Positions 32,902 through 41,932 of a DNA stretch of 64,000 nucleotides are shown piece after piece. Location: contig JACEFY010000001.1 of assembly GCA_016807485.1 (NCBI GenBank), positions 1-64,000 of the forward strand, in the 5' to 3' direction. A model generated the notes under the pieces. That model worked only from the letters and a program-made list of their open reading frames with translations. It was not told the DNA's origin and ran no database searches. A program made the position numbers and the translations under genes. The stretch is from Stenotrophomonas maltophilia (GTDB taxonomy: Bacteria; Actinomycetota; Actinomycetes; Actinomycetales; Microbacteriaceae). How positions within the stretch are numbered: the stretch's first letter is position 1; each line of letters opens with the position of its first letter.

Positions 32902-33983
32902 CAGAGCACCGGCCCTACCGTCGCGGAACGGGAGACGTGTCGCCGATCGGAGACCCTACGGCTGGTGTCACGGGCCGGATCCGTGGGAAGTGCCGTCGTC
33001 GACTCTCGCGACAGGCCCGGCGGATCACCTGCTCCCACCTGAGCCGTATGCAGCTGAGAGAGAATCGCGACCGCGGTCAGCCGCACACGTTCACCCGTTG
33101 CCTGAACGACCTCGACCGGCGTCTTCCCGTCGACGGAGGTCGCCCACGCCGAGACGTACGGGATCGTGTAGCTCGAGGTGTCGAGCCCGTGTGCCGCGCC
33201 GATCATCAGCGCGACAGATTCGGCCTCGACCTCGCCGATTCCCCGATGGAGGGATGCCTCGGGATGATCGGGCCCGTGGAGCTCCACGTGAGCGAGTTCG
33301 TGCGCGAGAGTCTTGGCGCGCGCTGCGGGATCGATGTCGCGTCTGACGGCGACGCTCCGAGTGAGGTAGTCGGTCATGCCGTTCGCTCCTCCCAGGTCCC
33401 GATCACTGTCGACAAGGCGCAACGAGTACCCGCGTGCGCGCACCAGCGTCGCGAGGCCGTCCCACATCCCCGGCGGTGCCTCACCCGCCAGGAGCCGCGG
33501 CCGAGGTTCCTCCGGAATCGGCGCACCGCTGGTCTGCGAGACATCCCAGACGTACGCCGGGCGAACGCCTATCAGGCGCGACTGCACCGCCTCGCCTTGC
33601 TGGGGAGCCTCGCGGGGCGCGAGCCTGCGCCACGATTCGGCGACCTGCGGAGTGCCCGAAGCGAATCGGCCGACGACGGGCGCGAGGATCATGTAGCCGG
33701 GTTGGCCGCGATCAACGGACCGCCCCAGCGTCAGCCACTGCCGGAAGCCCGCGACGTATGTCGGTGTGGGGGCGGAAACCCTGCCCTGCTCGAATGCCGC
33801 TGCATGCTGCATCCAGATGAGCAGGGTGTTGTTGAACGAGCGGGAGCGAAACCGGGCCGCAAACGCGAGAGCGCGGTTCCAGTCGTCGCCCGTCACAAGG
33901 TCGGCTACCGCATCAGCAAGCTGAGCGTGCAGCCGGTCGAGCCTTGCCGCTGTGACATCGTCGCCGGATCTTTGGTGAGCCAT
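32901..33983 (-). CDS. ardC: ArdC-like protein: ssDNA-binding domain + zinc metallopeptidase
   Basis: This 360-residue protein has an N-terminal ssDNA-binding ArdC domain ('DDWNRALAFAARFRSRSFNN' then 'LIWMQHAAAFEQG...VAGFRQWLTLGRSVDRGQPG') and a C-terminal M48-like peptidase domain with 'LAHELAHVELHG' (HExxH) and a downstream Glu in 'EVEAESVALM'. ArdC proteins travel with conjugating DNA and protect it from restriction; the N-terminal half binds single strands. It is the first gene of the long transfer operon. The TGA overlaps the prim-pol ATG. Confidence 0.9.
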   Translation of the reverse strand: MAHQRSGDDVTAARLDRLHAQLADAVADLVTGDDWNRALAFAARFRSRSFNNTLLIWMQHAAAFEQGRVSAPTPTYVAGFRQWLTLGRSVDRGQPGYMILAPVVGRFASGTPQVAESWRRLAPREAPQQGEAVQSRLIGVRPAYVWDVSQTSGAPIPEEPRPRLLAGEAPPGMWDGLATLVRARGYSLRLVDSDRDLGGANGMTDYLTRSVAVRRDIDPAARAKTLAHELAHVELHGPDHPEASLHRGIGEVEAESVALMIGAAHGLDTSSYTIPYVSAWATSVDGKTPVEVVQATGERVRLTAVAILSQLHTAQVGAGDPPGLSRESTTALPTDPARDTSRRVSDRRHVSRSATVGPVL

Positions 33984-34101
33984 GGCACGTCCTCTCCTTC
34001 GCAGCCGCCTGTGGGGGCTTCATCAGCAGAGGTACGCCGTGACTCACCGTTACGGTCGTCGAGGCGTCGGCGGCAAACGTTGGCGTGCACAAGACGTGTG
34101 T

Positions 34102-34124
34102 GCGTACATAGGTGCAACATACGC
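34102..34124. promoter_or_regulatory. Imperfect inverted repeat in the ardC / XRE divergent region
   Basis: GCGTA (34102-34106) and TACGC (34120-34124) flank an AT-richer 13-base centre. This lies in the 193-base region between the divergent ardC operon and the XRE repressor gene, where an ImmR-like repressor would be expected to bind. It is the only clear dyad there. No gene is seen in 33984-34176. Confidence 0.4.
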
Positions 34125-34176
34125 TGGATGTGCTGAAATAGATAGCAAACGAGCGCGTTGAGTGTAGCGATAGCCT

Positions 34177-34857
34177 GTGGACGTGGGTAGACGTTCCCAG
34201 GGCGAGGCCGGCGCGTGGTCAATGGACCTGGTGCGCGCGATTTCGACTCTTCGCGACGCGGCAGGCATGACGAATCAGGAACTGATCGAGCGCTCCGAGA
34301 TGTCGGCGAGCTACTTCTATGGGCGGTTGCGGGGCGCGGCGCCGTTCGACGCGAACGACATCGAGAAGCTCGCTCAGGCTCTGGGGACCCATCCGCACGA
34401 GATCTCTCGTGTCGCGGCATCCATCGGCGACGCTCGAGAGATCGAGCCCATCCTCGACGCGGACGCGACGGAACTGGCGCGCAGGTTGTCAGCGGTATCG
34501 CGTGCGCCCCGCCTGGACGGATCCGCGTTCGATGTCGACGGACTTGTCAGCGAACTCGCCGAACGTGGAGTCGCGTTGGAGCGTGACGAGTGGGCAACTA
34601 TGCTCGCGGGGGACTCGAGCGCACCTATTCGTGTGAGGGTGCTTGAAGGCGTCGGGGCTTATGCTGGCGTCCCGACCGCATACCTGCTCGACCTGGATGA
34701 TGCTGCCGCAGTGGAAGCCGCGGAGGCGAACTTCGAGTTCCGCGAGGCGCTGAAGGCATCCGGAGCGGACTCCGTGTCAGCGCGAGCCGTCGGTGAAATC
34801 TCGCCCGCCGCGCTGCGCGCGATTGCACAGACCCTTCGTTCGATCTCTGCGCAATAA
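34177..34857 (+). CDS. XRE-family repressor (ImmR-like)
   Basis: This protein of 226 residues (GTG 34177; alternative ATG 34222 gives 211) has an N-terminal XRE helix-turn-helix: 'LVRAISTLRDAAGMTNQELI', 'SEMSASYFYGRLRGAAPFDA', 'DIEKLAQALGTHPHEI'. The C-terminal part is helical and acidic. With the ImmA-like peptidase downstream it forms the classic repressor/anti-repressor-protease pair that keeps ICEs silent until DNA damage. It is divergent from the transfer operon, which supports control of ardC and the genes behind it. The GTG has no ribosome site, and a TAGCGA box lies 7 bases before it, so leaderless translation is possible. Confidence 0.82.
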   Translation: MDVGRRSQGEAGAWSMDLVRAISTLRDAAGMTNQELIERSEMSASYFYGRLRGAAPFDANDIEKLAQALGTHPHEISRVAASIGDAREIEPILDADATELARRLSAVSRAPRLDGSAFDVDGLVSELAERGVALERDEWATMLAGDSSAPIRVRVLEGVGAYAGVPTAYLLDLDDAAAVEAAEANFEFREALKASGADSVSARAVGEISPAALRAIAQTLRSISAQ

Positions 34858-34948
34858 AGTATCCACCTGACCTCGACTGCGCATCGGCGTACAGTGGGGA
34901 CCATTCGAGCGATCGCTGTGTCGAGATCGTGATCGGAGGTCAGGCGTC

Positions 34949-35464
34949 ATGAGCTACCGCGCTTCTCGAGATCATGAAGAGTTGCGCGCCCGCGCTGAGG
35001 CCCAGCTCGAACGCCTCGACCTCTCAGCTGATGTCGAACTGGAGGACATCGTCCGCCAAGTCGCCAGGGCGACCGGCAAAAGGATTGACGTCGAACCCGT
35101 CGGCGACCGCGACTGGGAGAACATCACCGGCTTGGTCCTGTTGACGGCCGACTCGGCGAAGATTCTGGTGCGCAAGTCCGACCCTCGCTGGTACCAGTTC
35201 CACACGGTGCTGCACGAGCTGTCGCACGTCATGTTCGAGCACGCCGGATGCGCGACACTGCCCGTCAAGCATCCCGGATCACGTCATGTACGCGCCGGTC
35301 AGACCGTGCTCGCGCGAGGCATCGTCACCCCGGACTTCGAACTCGACCTGGACTTCGCCGACATCGAACTCGTGATCGAGGCCGAGGCCGAGAAGTTGTC
35401 ACAGCTCCTATCACGGTTGCTCCTTCAGCCTCGCCACGGGCACGACGAGGCGGTGTTCGGCTGA
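34949..35464 (+). CDS. ImmA/IrrE-type metallopeptidase
   Basis: This 171-residue protein has the M78 zinc motif 'HTVLHELSHVMFEH' (HExxH at residues 89-93). In ICEBs1 ImmA cleaves the ImmR repressor and releases transfer genes; the same job is likely here on the XRE protein 91 bases upstream. A GGAGG ribosome site precedes the ATG. The stop overlaps the next gene's ATG (TGATG). Confidence 0.9.
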   Translation: MSYRASRDHEELRARAEAQLERLDLSADVELEDIVRQVARATGKRIDVEPVGDRDWENITGLVLLTADSAKILVRKSDPRWYQFHTVLHELSHVMFEHAGCATLPVKHPGSRHVRAGQTVLARGIVTPDFELDLDFADIELVIEAEAEKLSQLLSRLLLQPRHGHDEAVFG

Positions 35465-36420
35465 TGACGCTCAGCATCGAGGCTGTCGCGTTCCTCGCGC
35501 TGCTGGTGCTCACGCTCATCCGGCTGCCGTCCGCCATCCGCGAGCCCTCGAGCAGGCTTACCTGGATCGCTACGATCACGGGACTTGCAGCCGTGTTCAT
35601 GGTCGGAGTGGTCGTTCCGTTGCCGATCGTCGACGGCTGGCTCGGCGGAACGAACGTCGCGAACCTCATCCAGAACGTCCTCGCGACGACGGCATTCTGG
35701 TTCGTCATGCAGGCGGCTCTCACGCTCGACGGCAGCAGGTTCAAGCCGCGCAGCCTCTGGGAGCTGCCCGCGATGTACCTCTCCTTCACCATCCCGTTCC
35801 TGCTGATCGTCGACCGTGGATCGACGACGGATGAGTTCATCAAGGAGACCGCCGATCAGCTCGGGTTGTGGGCGTACGCATCGCTCTACATGGGATGCGT
35901 CGTCCTGATCATGATCCGGACGCTCCGCGGAATCCGCGGTCGAAACCCGCGGCCGTACATCCTCATCCGCATCGGAGCGTGGGCGATCCTCGGGGCAAGT
36001 CTCATCGAGATCGTCTACTTGAGCCTTCGCGTCGCCGGTCTCGGGCGGACGCGGTCCGTCGAAGCTGTCGGAGCGCTGTTTACGATTCCGTTCTACGGGG
36101 GAGTAGTGCTGGTGTGCGCCGGCATCATCGTGTTCGCCGTCGCCCGTGCAGGTCGGAGGTCGATGAATGCAACCCTCGGACGTCTCCTCGCGAAGGCGAG
36201 CGTCCACCGCGGGATGATCGTGAAGCCCATTCCTGACGAGGATCCCGTGCACGAGACATACCGTCTGGCCGTCCGTTTGACCGACGTCGCCAACAGTCAG
36301 GAGTTGACCAAGCGCGAGCGAGTCCTCCTGCGCGCAGCGACCGAGATGCTCGATAGACAGATGCGAGCGCCAGCGGTAGTGCGGATGTCGAGTGCCGCGG
36401 GGGCGGTGAGTGCACCTTGA
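35464..36420 (+). CDS. Seven-span membrane protein of the XRE/ImmA operon (MAB_1171c-like)
   Basis: This 318-residue protein has seven hydrophobic helices within residues 1-225, for example 'AVAFLALLVLTLIRLPS', 'ATITGLAAVFMVGVVVPLPI', 'LYMGCVVLIMIRTLRG' and 'FYGGVVLVCAGIIVFAV'. A soluble tail of ~90 residues includes 'VHETYRLAVRLTDVANSQEL'. This matches the MAB_1171c-type 'putative transporter' family often found after XRE and ImmA genes in actinobacteria. The tail could sense a signal or interact with the peptidase; that is a guess. It is coupled to both neighbours by overlapping stop/start codons. Confidence 0.75.
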   Translation: MTLSIEAVAFLALLVLTLIRLPSAIREPSSRLTWIATITGLAAVFMVGVVVPLPIVDGWLGGTNVANLIQNVLATTAFWFVMQAALTLDGSRFKPRSLWELPAMYLSFTIPFLLIVDRGSTTDEFIKETADQLGLWAYASLYMGCVVLIMIRTLRGIRGRNPRPYILIRIGAWAILGASLIEIVYLSLRVAGLGRTRSVEAVGALFTIPFYGGVVLVCAGIIVFAVARAGRRSMNATLGRLLAKASVHRGMIVKPIPDEDPVHETYRLAVRLTDVANSQELTKRERVLLRAATEMLDRQMRAPAVVRMSSAAGAVSAP

Positions 36421-37550
36421 AGGTAATCGGCATTGTTGCCGCGGTCGTTGGCGTGCTCGCAGCGGCGGCCGCTCTAGTGATCCGGATGCTGGCACGCCGC
36501 GTTGTCGGTACGAAACCTCGCCGCAAGACCGTGACCGTACATGGCATCGGCGGCGACGCAATCGAGCTGCCACGGAGCGAGCTCACAATGGCCCATGGGA
36601 ACTATGGCCTTTGGTTCGGGGAAGGATTCGAGCACCACGCGCTGATCGGATCCGTGGTTTCGGCGGATGGTGATCGCGTCACCCGACGCGTGCTCAAGAC
36701 CACCTCTCCAATCAGCCCGCAGCCATTCGAAGCTCAATGGACCGGCCACACCATGAGCGGGCCTGCCGAAATCGATCCCAACTGGGGGGACGTGACGGTG
36801 CCGTTGCGCGACGGCGCTTCGGCACCGGCATGGCTCTTCCGTGGCACCTCCCTCGAGACGCCGTGGGTTATACACATCCAGGGCATCCGCACCTCAAGAC
36901 TCGTAGCGCTGCGCTCCGTCGAGGTCGTGCAGAGCGCAGGTCTGACTTCGCTAGTCATCACCTACCGCGGGTCGGGGGATGGGCCGCCGGCGTCCGCCTC
37001 GACCCTCGGGCAGCGCGAGTGGATGGACCTGGCGGACGCGATTGCGTACGCGCGTTCCCGCGGAGCTACGTCCGTGTACGTGGTTGCGTGGTCGATGGGC
37101 GCGGGGCTCGCGCTCGAACTGCTGCGCCACGATCCTCAGGCGTTCGACCGACTTGCGTTGATCGCCCCCGCCACAAACTGGCCAGCGATTATTCGACACG
37201 GAGTGAAGCGTGCTGGGCTCCCCGAGTTCGTCGCAACCGCCGTGATCTCGGCGCTCGGATCCCGCGTGGGGAGTCGATTGGTGGGCACACCGATCCCGCT
37301 GGACTTCGACCGGCTTGATTGGTCGGGGAGCGGCACTATTGGGCCGCCCACGCTTGTCGTGCACTCGGACGGAGATCACGAGATACCTTTTGAGCTCTCG
37401 AAAGAGTTCGTCCGATTGCATCTCGAGGCCGCCTTGGTGCAAACGGCACGCTCTCCGCATGGGTGGGAGGTCAATTCGGACCGCGACCACTTCGTGAGCG
37501 CCGTGGCCGCATGGTTGGCGAACTCGTCGGAACGCGACGTCCGGCGATGA
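36417..37550 (+). CDS. Alpha/beta hydrolase, membrane-anchored
   Basis: This 377-residue protein starts at TTG 36417, overlapping the stop of the 7-TM gene (TTGA). One N-terminal membrane helix (about 3-25) is followed by a soluble alpha/beta-hydrolase domain with nucleophile elbow 'VVAWSMGAGLAL' (Ser in A-W-S-M-G), an acid in 'VVHSDGDHEIPF' and His in 'SDRDHFVSAV'. The substrate is unknown; the fold includes lipases, esterases and peptidases. Cotranslation with XRE/ImmA/7-TM makes it part of that cargo module rather than of transfer. Confidence 0.75.
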   Translation: MKVIGIVAAVVGVLAAAAALVIRMLARRVVGTKPRRKTVTVHGIGGDAIELPRSELTMAHGNYGLWFGEGFEHHALIGSVVSADGDRVTRRVLKTTSPISPQPFEAQWTGHTMSGPAEIDPNWGDVTVPLRDGASAPAWLFRGTSLETPWVIHIQGIRTSRLVALRSVEVVQSAGLTSLVITYRGSGDGPPASASTLGQREWMDLADAIAYARSRGATSVYVVAWSMGAGLALELLRHDPQAFDRLALIAPATNWPAIIRHGVKRAGLPEFVATAVISALGSRVGSRLVGTPIPLDFDRLDWSGSGTIGPPTLVVHSDGDHEIPFELSKEFVRLHLEAALVQTARSPHGWEVNSDRDHFVSAVAAWLANSSERDVRR

Positions 37551-37631
37551 ACTGCCAATCACCCGCTGTCAGCGATTGCTCTGCGGGCACCAGGCGAAGG
37601 TGGTTGTTAGCAGATTGCTTAACAATGGATA

Positions 37632-38387
37632 TCACGGATCGAGCCGGCGCCCGAGGATTCCGATTGCGCAGTCGTCCTTCGTCGCGTTCCTGATGTTGAT
37701 GTTCACCAGCCGCCGCAATCGCTTCTTGTAGTCAGAGGTCTTGCTCTGGCCGCCCGGCGCCGTGCCCACCGCGTCAATGAGCTTCGCGCACGCACCGGCC
37801 AGCTCGCCGGTCCTTGGGTTGTACAGGCTGTCCGCTGTCCCGTCACTCATGAGGATGAATCCACCGACACCGTCCAGCGATCCTCGAAACAATCGCATTG
37901 ATTCGAGTGCACCGGAGGATGTGACGAACGTCGTTTGGTTCGCAAACTCGGTATTGTCGGGCCCCGAGATGAGCCTCAGCCCACCGTGCTTCAGGTAGCC
38001 CACGACGCCGTCACCGACATGAGCGCCGAGAAACGTATCGCCGGACACTGCTACGCAGAGGAATGTCGTGGCCAGATCCGCAGACGAGACGCCCCGCCGC
38101 TCGGCAACGGATGTGACTTTGGCGGCTAGTCGGCTGAGCAAATCCACCTTGACCCAGACGCCGTCGCTGGACGCCGCGTAATCGGCGAAACGCTCAATGA
38201 GTACGGCGCATCCTTCGTCAACGACCGCTTGGGCGCCCAGTTGGGAGTGTGATGCGGAACCCGCTCCGTCGGCCAGGCAGAGGACTTGGACCCCGCTACG
38301 AGACAGATACTTGGTCCGGTCTTGCACAGGCGTTCCGTCCCGGAGGTGACCGTGCCCCCGCGCCTGGTAATGAAACTCCTTGAACAA
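37632..38387 (-). CDS. PP2C-type Ser/Thr phosphatase of the TerY-P-like triad
   Basis: This 251-residue protein has the PP2C metal-site motifs: 'VLCLADGAGSA' (Asp40), 'GAHVGDGVVGYL', 'ILMSDGTADSL' and a final 'KDDCAIGIL'. All acidic ligands are present. The start is TTG 38387, directly after the TAG of the vWA gene, so translation is coupled. Such phosphatases form a triad with a vWA protein and a Ser/Thr kinase (TerY-P type) and would reverse the partner kinase's phosphorylation. The gene faces the alpha/beta hydrolase gene tail to tail with 81 bases between. Confidence 0.85.
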   Translation of the reverse strand: MFKEFHYQARGHGHLRDGTPVQDRTKYLSRSGVQVLCLADGAGSASHSQLGAQAVVDEGCAVLIERFADYAASSDGVWVKVDLLSRLAAKVTSVAERRGVSSADLATTFLCVAVSGDTFLGAHVGDGVVGYLKHGGLRLISGPDNTEFANQTTFVTSSGALESMRLFRGSLDGVGGFILMSDGTADSLYNPRTGELAGACAKLIDAVGTAPGGQSKTSDYKKRLRRLVNINIRNATKDDCAIGILGRRLDP

Positions 38388-39062
38388 CTAAAGTTCCGCC
38401 CAGCCGGCAAGCCCTTCGAGGTCGAGCTTGACGCTGTCACCGGGAGTCGAACGCGACACCCGAGAGACCGACCGAGAGAGCCACTCAAAGAACTCTTTGA
38501 ACTTGAGTCCGTCAAGACGCAACGGTGGACGGTTCGGGCTGAACCGCGCAAGCGTCTTCATGTCGGCTCCGCCTCCGATGCCAATGGGAAACACCGTGAG
38601 CTTCTTCGCCTCGACCAGATCGACTACCCGTCTGACGGCGAGGTCGATGTTGTCAGTCGGCGCGCCGTCAGTCATGAGCACCAACCATGGCTGGTAGTAC
38701 AGCACGCCGCTGCCAGAGTAGGTCGCTTTCCGCTTCTCCAGAGTGTCGAGCGCAAGGTTGACACCAGCACCCATGGCGGTTGTCCCGCTCGCCGTCAGAG
38801 CTGAGATCCGCTGAAGTCGCTCGATGCTCGCGAAGTCGTGCACGAGTCCGGCGGACGAGTTGAACTCCACGATGTTGATCTCCGCTGAGTCATGGGCATC
38901 GTCATCCTCGTCGATCGCGTCGTAGAACAGATTGACACCGCGGATGAGCTCCTGGATCGGCGAACCGCTCATCGAGCTGCTCGTATCGAGGCAGAGTGAA
39001 ACGGGTACGCGCGGGGTCGGGTTGTCGACGAGGTCGTCGGCTCCGATGTTGAGTCGTGCCAT
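38388..39062 (-). CDS. vWA-domain protein (TerY-like)
   Basis: This 224-residue protein is a single von Willebrand A domain with a complete MIDAS site: 'SLCLDTSSSMSG' (D26xS28xS30), Thr in 'ALTASGTTAMGAG' and Asp in 'LVLMTDGAPTDN'. vWA proteins of the TerY group bind metal-dependent ligands and act as adaptors in phosphorylation-controlled systems. It lies between the kinase and phosphatase genes in one operon, 29 bases after the kinase stop. Confidence 0.87.
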   Translation of the reverse strand: MARLNIGADDLVDNPTPRVPVSLCLDTSSSMSGSPIQELIRGVNLFYDAIDEDDDAHDSAEINIVEFNSSAGLVHDFASIERLQRISALTASGTTAMGAGVNLALDTLEKRKATYSGSGVLYYQPWLVLMTDGAPTDNIDLAVRRVVDLVEAKKLTVFPIGIGGGADMKTLARFSPNRPPLRLDGLKFKEFFEWLSRSVSRVSRSTPGDSVKLDLEGLAGWAEL

Positions 39063-39091
39063 AGTGCAGTCCTTTCGTGAATCTGTTGTTG

Positions 39092-41932
39092 CTAGCTACC
39101 GGTGAACCACTTCCCGAGCCGCGCCCAGAAGCCCACCTTGGGCTGCGCGGTCGGCTTTGAAGCGGAGGCACCCACGCTGCCCCGGGGCGCGCGTGGCGGG
39201 GTCGGAATACAACCAGCCGGGTAGTGCCCGCCGGCGCCGGTCTTATGTGTTGTGGGCACCGCTCTGCCGTTCCGCTGGTGCCATTCCACGTTTCCGTATG
39301 TGATGAACGGCTTCTGGCATCGAGCGCAGAGTCGAGACGGATCGAGCGTGTTGGCTCGCGCGTGCCGTTCGTCGTCCTTCTTCGCGCACGAAGGGCACCG
39401 ACCGTACCGCAGTTGGCTCTTCGGGAAGCTAAGGCCGCAGTCTCGACACGGAGCGGCGATGGGTCGGGAGGCCGCGACCCGACCCGGCTGTTGATCGCGG
39501 CACTTGTTGCACTGGCTCGGGACGAAGTACTCCTGGGTGTCGTCGCTCCAGATCCCGGCGATGGCGTTCGTACGTCCGCAAGTCGGGCAGTCCTGAATGG
39601 GGGTGTCTTGTTTGAATGCCTTGTTTCGGATCGGGTAGACGTCGTTCGACATTGGGTCGAAGCTCATCCGACTGTTCGCCAGATAGGACCTGTATGCGAT
39701 GAACGCTTCGAGCCACTCCGCGGCGGTCGGGCGATTCTTGTAGCGCCTGCCTTCGCGATGGAACGTGTGCCAGAAGAGATCCTTGACCGGCTTGTGGATG
39801 TGACTCCACATGTACTTCCAGTCGCCGTCCGGTTGGTCCTTGTTGTTGCGGTTCTCGTATTGGAAGGCGAAGTTCCCCTCCTTGATCAACTGCACAATGT
39901 CTCCGTCGGTACCCGTTCGGATATATGGGAACTGTCCGGTCATGACAATCATGAAAAGCATCGTTGCGACAGCGAAGAGTTCATCCTCAATCGTGCGCAG
40001 GTCGTCGGAGTACGTCTTGCCGAGCATGGCGGGTGAGGTGAACATTGGGGTGCCGACAGGGCAGGGGTATCCCTCGAGCTGCCAGGAGTCGGCGTCGATG
40101 ATGAAGACGTTCTTCCCTTCATCGATCATGAGGTTCTTTGGGTTGATGTCGCCGAGGATGACGTTCATGGAGTGCAGATACTGGACCTTCTCCAAGAACG
40201 AGATACAGATGTCGACGAGGTCGGACTTCTTCCACGTAGGGAACTCGCGCTCGAACTTCCGCTTGTTGAAGATTGTTCGTTGAAACTCCCGCCCGCTTGC
40301 CTTCGGCATCATGTATCCGACGAACTCGCCCTGACTGTTCTGGACTACCGCGGACGGAATGCAGAGGCCCTTCGCGCGGACTTTTCGGCTTAATAGCAGC
40401 TCGATCTTCTCCTTGCGGTGGCGGGTGAGGTGGTCCTTGTCGAAGATCTTGATCACCGTGCTTCGATCTGCCTCGTACACGGTCCCCTCCCCGCCTTCGC
40501 CAAGCAGCGCACCTATCGCGAGCGAGCCACTGCGGTCCGCGGATGCCCAAGTGACCTGGTCGCCCTGCCTCGGAAGTGCAGAGAAGGCGATTGGAGTGTC
40601 GCGCGGCTTGAGCTTTGCCGTCGCAGAGAACGGGTTGGTTGGTGTTGCTGCGGCAGCAGTGCGTCGCGGCGCCGAGGACGCCGACTTCGCGGCTCTGGGG
40701 CCAGGCTTGGCGCTGGGTTCCTTCAGGCCGAAGGCCTTGCGGAAGTCATCCAGAATCGGCTTCAGCGCCGCGACTTCGGACTCGTCCTTGAACGTGCCAG
40801 TTCCCTCAGCAATGTGTGCAGAGTGGCGCTTGTACTTGCGGAATCCACGCTCGAAGAGCGACTCGTCGGAGTCGACCTCGAGGTCGCCATCCTTCGTGAG
40901 AACTCCAACGAGAAGGGGCTTAGCGAGGCGGTGCGCGAGGAGGCGAATCCGCAGCTTAATGGTGATGTCATGGGTGAGCAGGCACATCTCATATGTGCCG
41001 GCAAATCGTTCGAAGAGCCTCAGGAAGAGGTCGTCAGCGTAGGGGTTGGTGTCATCGCCGAGGTTCTTGCGCACCAGACCGACTTTGCTCGCGCTCTCGA
41101 GGAACGTCAGCGCAGCAGCTGCCTTCTTGATCGCTTCGGCGCGTTCTGCAGTCTCACCAGTGGGGTCGATCCGGCTCTGCTTGGTGAGTTCGCCCACAAC
41201 CTTCGTCGGCACGATCACGGCGCTTCCATTCGCGAGGATTACGCTCTGCCCGCGCTCGAAGAGGCGCTTCAGCCCTCCAGCGCGGCGTGCATCCGTGTCC
41301 ATAAAGACGTTCGTGTCGATGAACAGCCGTCGGTTTGGCTGCAGGAACTCGACAGGGTCGAGGAGCTGGTGCTCGATTGCTGTGGACACTGCGCGTGCTC
41401 CATGTGTCTGAATAGCCAGGACTTCGGGGGCGGACGCGTGTGACTGTGCGGCGCCCGATGGTCGACCGAGTCGGGCACCGCCTCGTGGGCCGCGATCGTT
41501 GGGGCCACCAGAAGTCGCGCCGTCCTCGGTGCGGTGCTCTGACCAGGCGAGTCGCTCCTGAAGCAATGCGACTGAGAGGACTGGGGGACTCCCGTACCGA
41601 GAGTCAATGACGAGCGCTTCAATCTCGTCACCGACTGACAGAGCTTGGCGCGGCTTCCTCCCGGCCTCGACAGGCAGTTCGTTCAAGGGGATGCGCCCTA
41701 CTGTTCCGAGCCCGAGGTGGACGAGAACGTCGTTGCCGCTGACGTCCGCCACAACTCCCGTTACAACCTGGCCCTCGTCGGCGAAGTAGCCTCCCGCCGA
41801 ATCCGAGGCGTCGCCGGCAGGGTCATAGACCCACCGACGGTTGGTGTAGTCGTAATACCAGCCTTCCGGGTCATCCCAGCCTTCGGGTTCATCCTGGTGG
41901 GACCAGTGGCTCTTGCCGTGCGGCGCGCTCAT
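39092..41932 (-). CDS. S1 - PIN RNase - protein kinase - zinc-ribbon fusion
   Basis: This 946-residue protein has, in order: a Trp/Tyr-rich N-terminus (19-38); an S1-like RNA-binding OB fold (about 54-125); a PIN nuclease domain (about 200-340) with acidic residues D206 in 'LFIDTNVFMD', E248 in 'VVGELTK', D300/D301 and D322 in 'LLTHD'; a disordered linker (400-450); a Ser/Thr kinase (about 470-770) with G-loop 'GEGGEGTVY' (478-486), K495 in VIKIF, catalytic D595 in 'LGDINPKN' and metal D613 in 'IIDADSW'; then three Cys-pair zinc ribbons. Kinase, vWA and PP2C form a TerY-P-type triad, but an S1-PIN head is unusual. I infer an RNase toxin whose activity or target binding is set by phosphorylation. 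Confidence 0.85.
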   Translation of the reverse strand: MSAPHGKSHWSHQDEPEGWDDPEGWYYDYTNRRWVYDPAGDASDSAGGYFADEGQVVTGVVADVSGNDVLVHLGLGTVGRIPLNELPVEAGRKPRQALSVGDEIEALVIDSRYGSPPVLSVALLQERLAWSEHRTEDGATSGGPNDRGPRGGARLGRPSGAAQSHASAPEVLAIQTHGARAVSTAIEHQLLDPVEFLQPNRRLFIDTNVFMDTDARRAGGLKRLFERGQSVILANGSAVIVPTKVVGELTKQSRIDPTGETAERAEAIKKAAAALTFLESASKVGLVRKNLGDDTNPYADDLFLRLFERFAGTYEMCLLTHDITIKLRIRLLAHRLAKPLLVGVLTKDGDLEVDSDESLFERGFRKYKRHSAHIAEGTGTFKDESEVAALKPILDDFRKAFGLKEPSAKPGPRAAKSASSAPRRTAAAATPTNPFSATAKLKPRDTPIAFSALPRQGDQVTWASADRSGSLAIGALLGEGGEGTVYEADRSTVIKIFDKDHLTRHRKEKIELLLSRKVRAKGLCIPSAVVQNSQGEFVGYMMPKASGREFQRTIFNKRKFEREFPTWKKSDLVDICISFLEKVQYLHSMNVILGDINPKNLMIDEGKNVFIIDADSWQLEGYPCPVGTPMFTSPAMLGKTYSDDLRTIEDELFAVATMLFMIVMTGQFPYIRTGTDGDIVQLIKEGNFAFQYENRNNKDQPDGDWKYMWSHIHKPVKDLFWHTFHREGRRYKNRPTAAEWLEAFIAYRSYLANSRMSFDPMSNDVYPIRNKAFKQDTPIQDCPTCGRTNAIAGIWSDDTQEYFVPSQCNKCRDQQPGRVAASRPIAAPCRDCGLSFPKSQLRYGRCPSCAKKDDERHARANTLDPSRLCARCQKPFITYGNVEWHQRNGRAVPTTHKTGAGGHYPAGCIPTPPRAPRGSVGASASKPTAQPKVGFWARLGKWFTGS

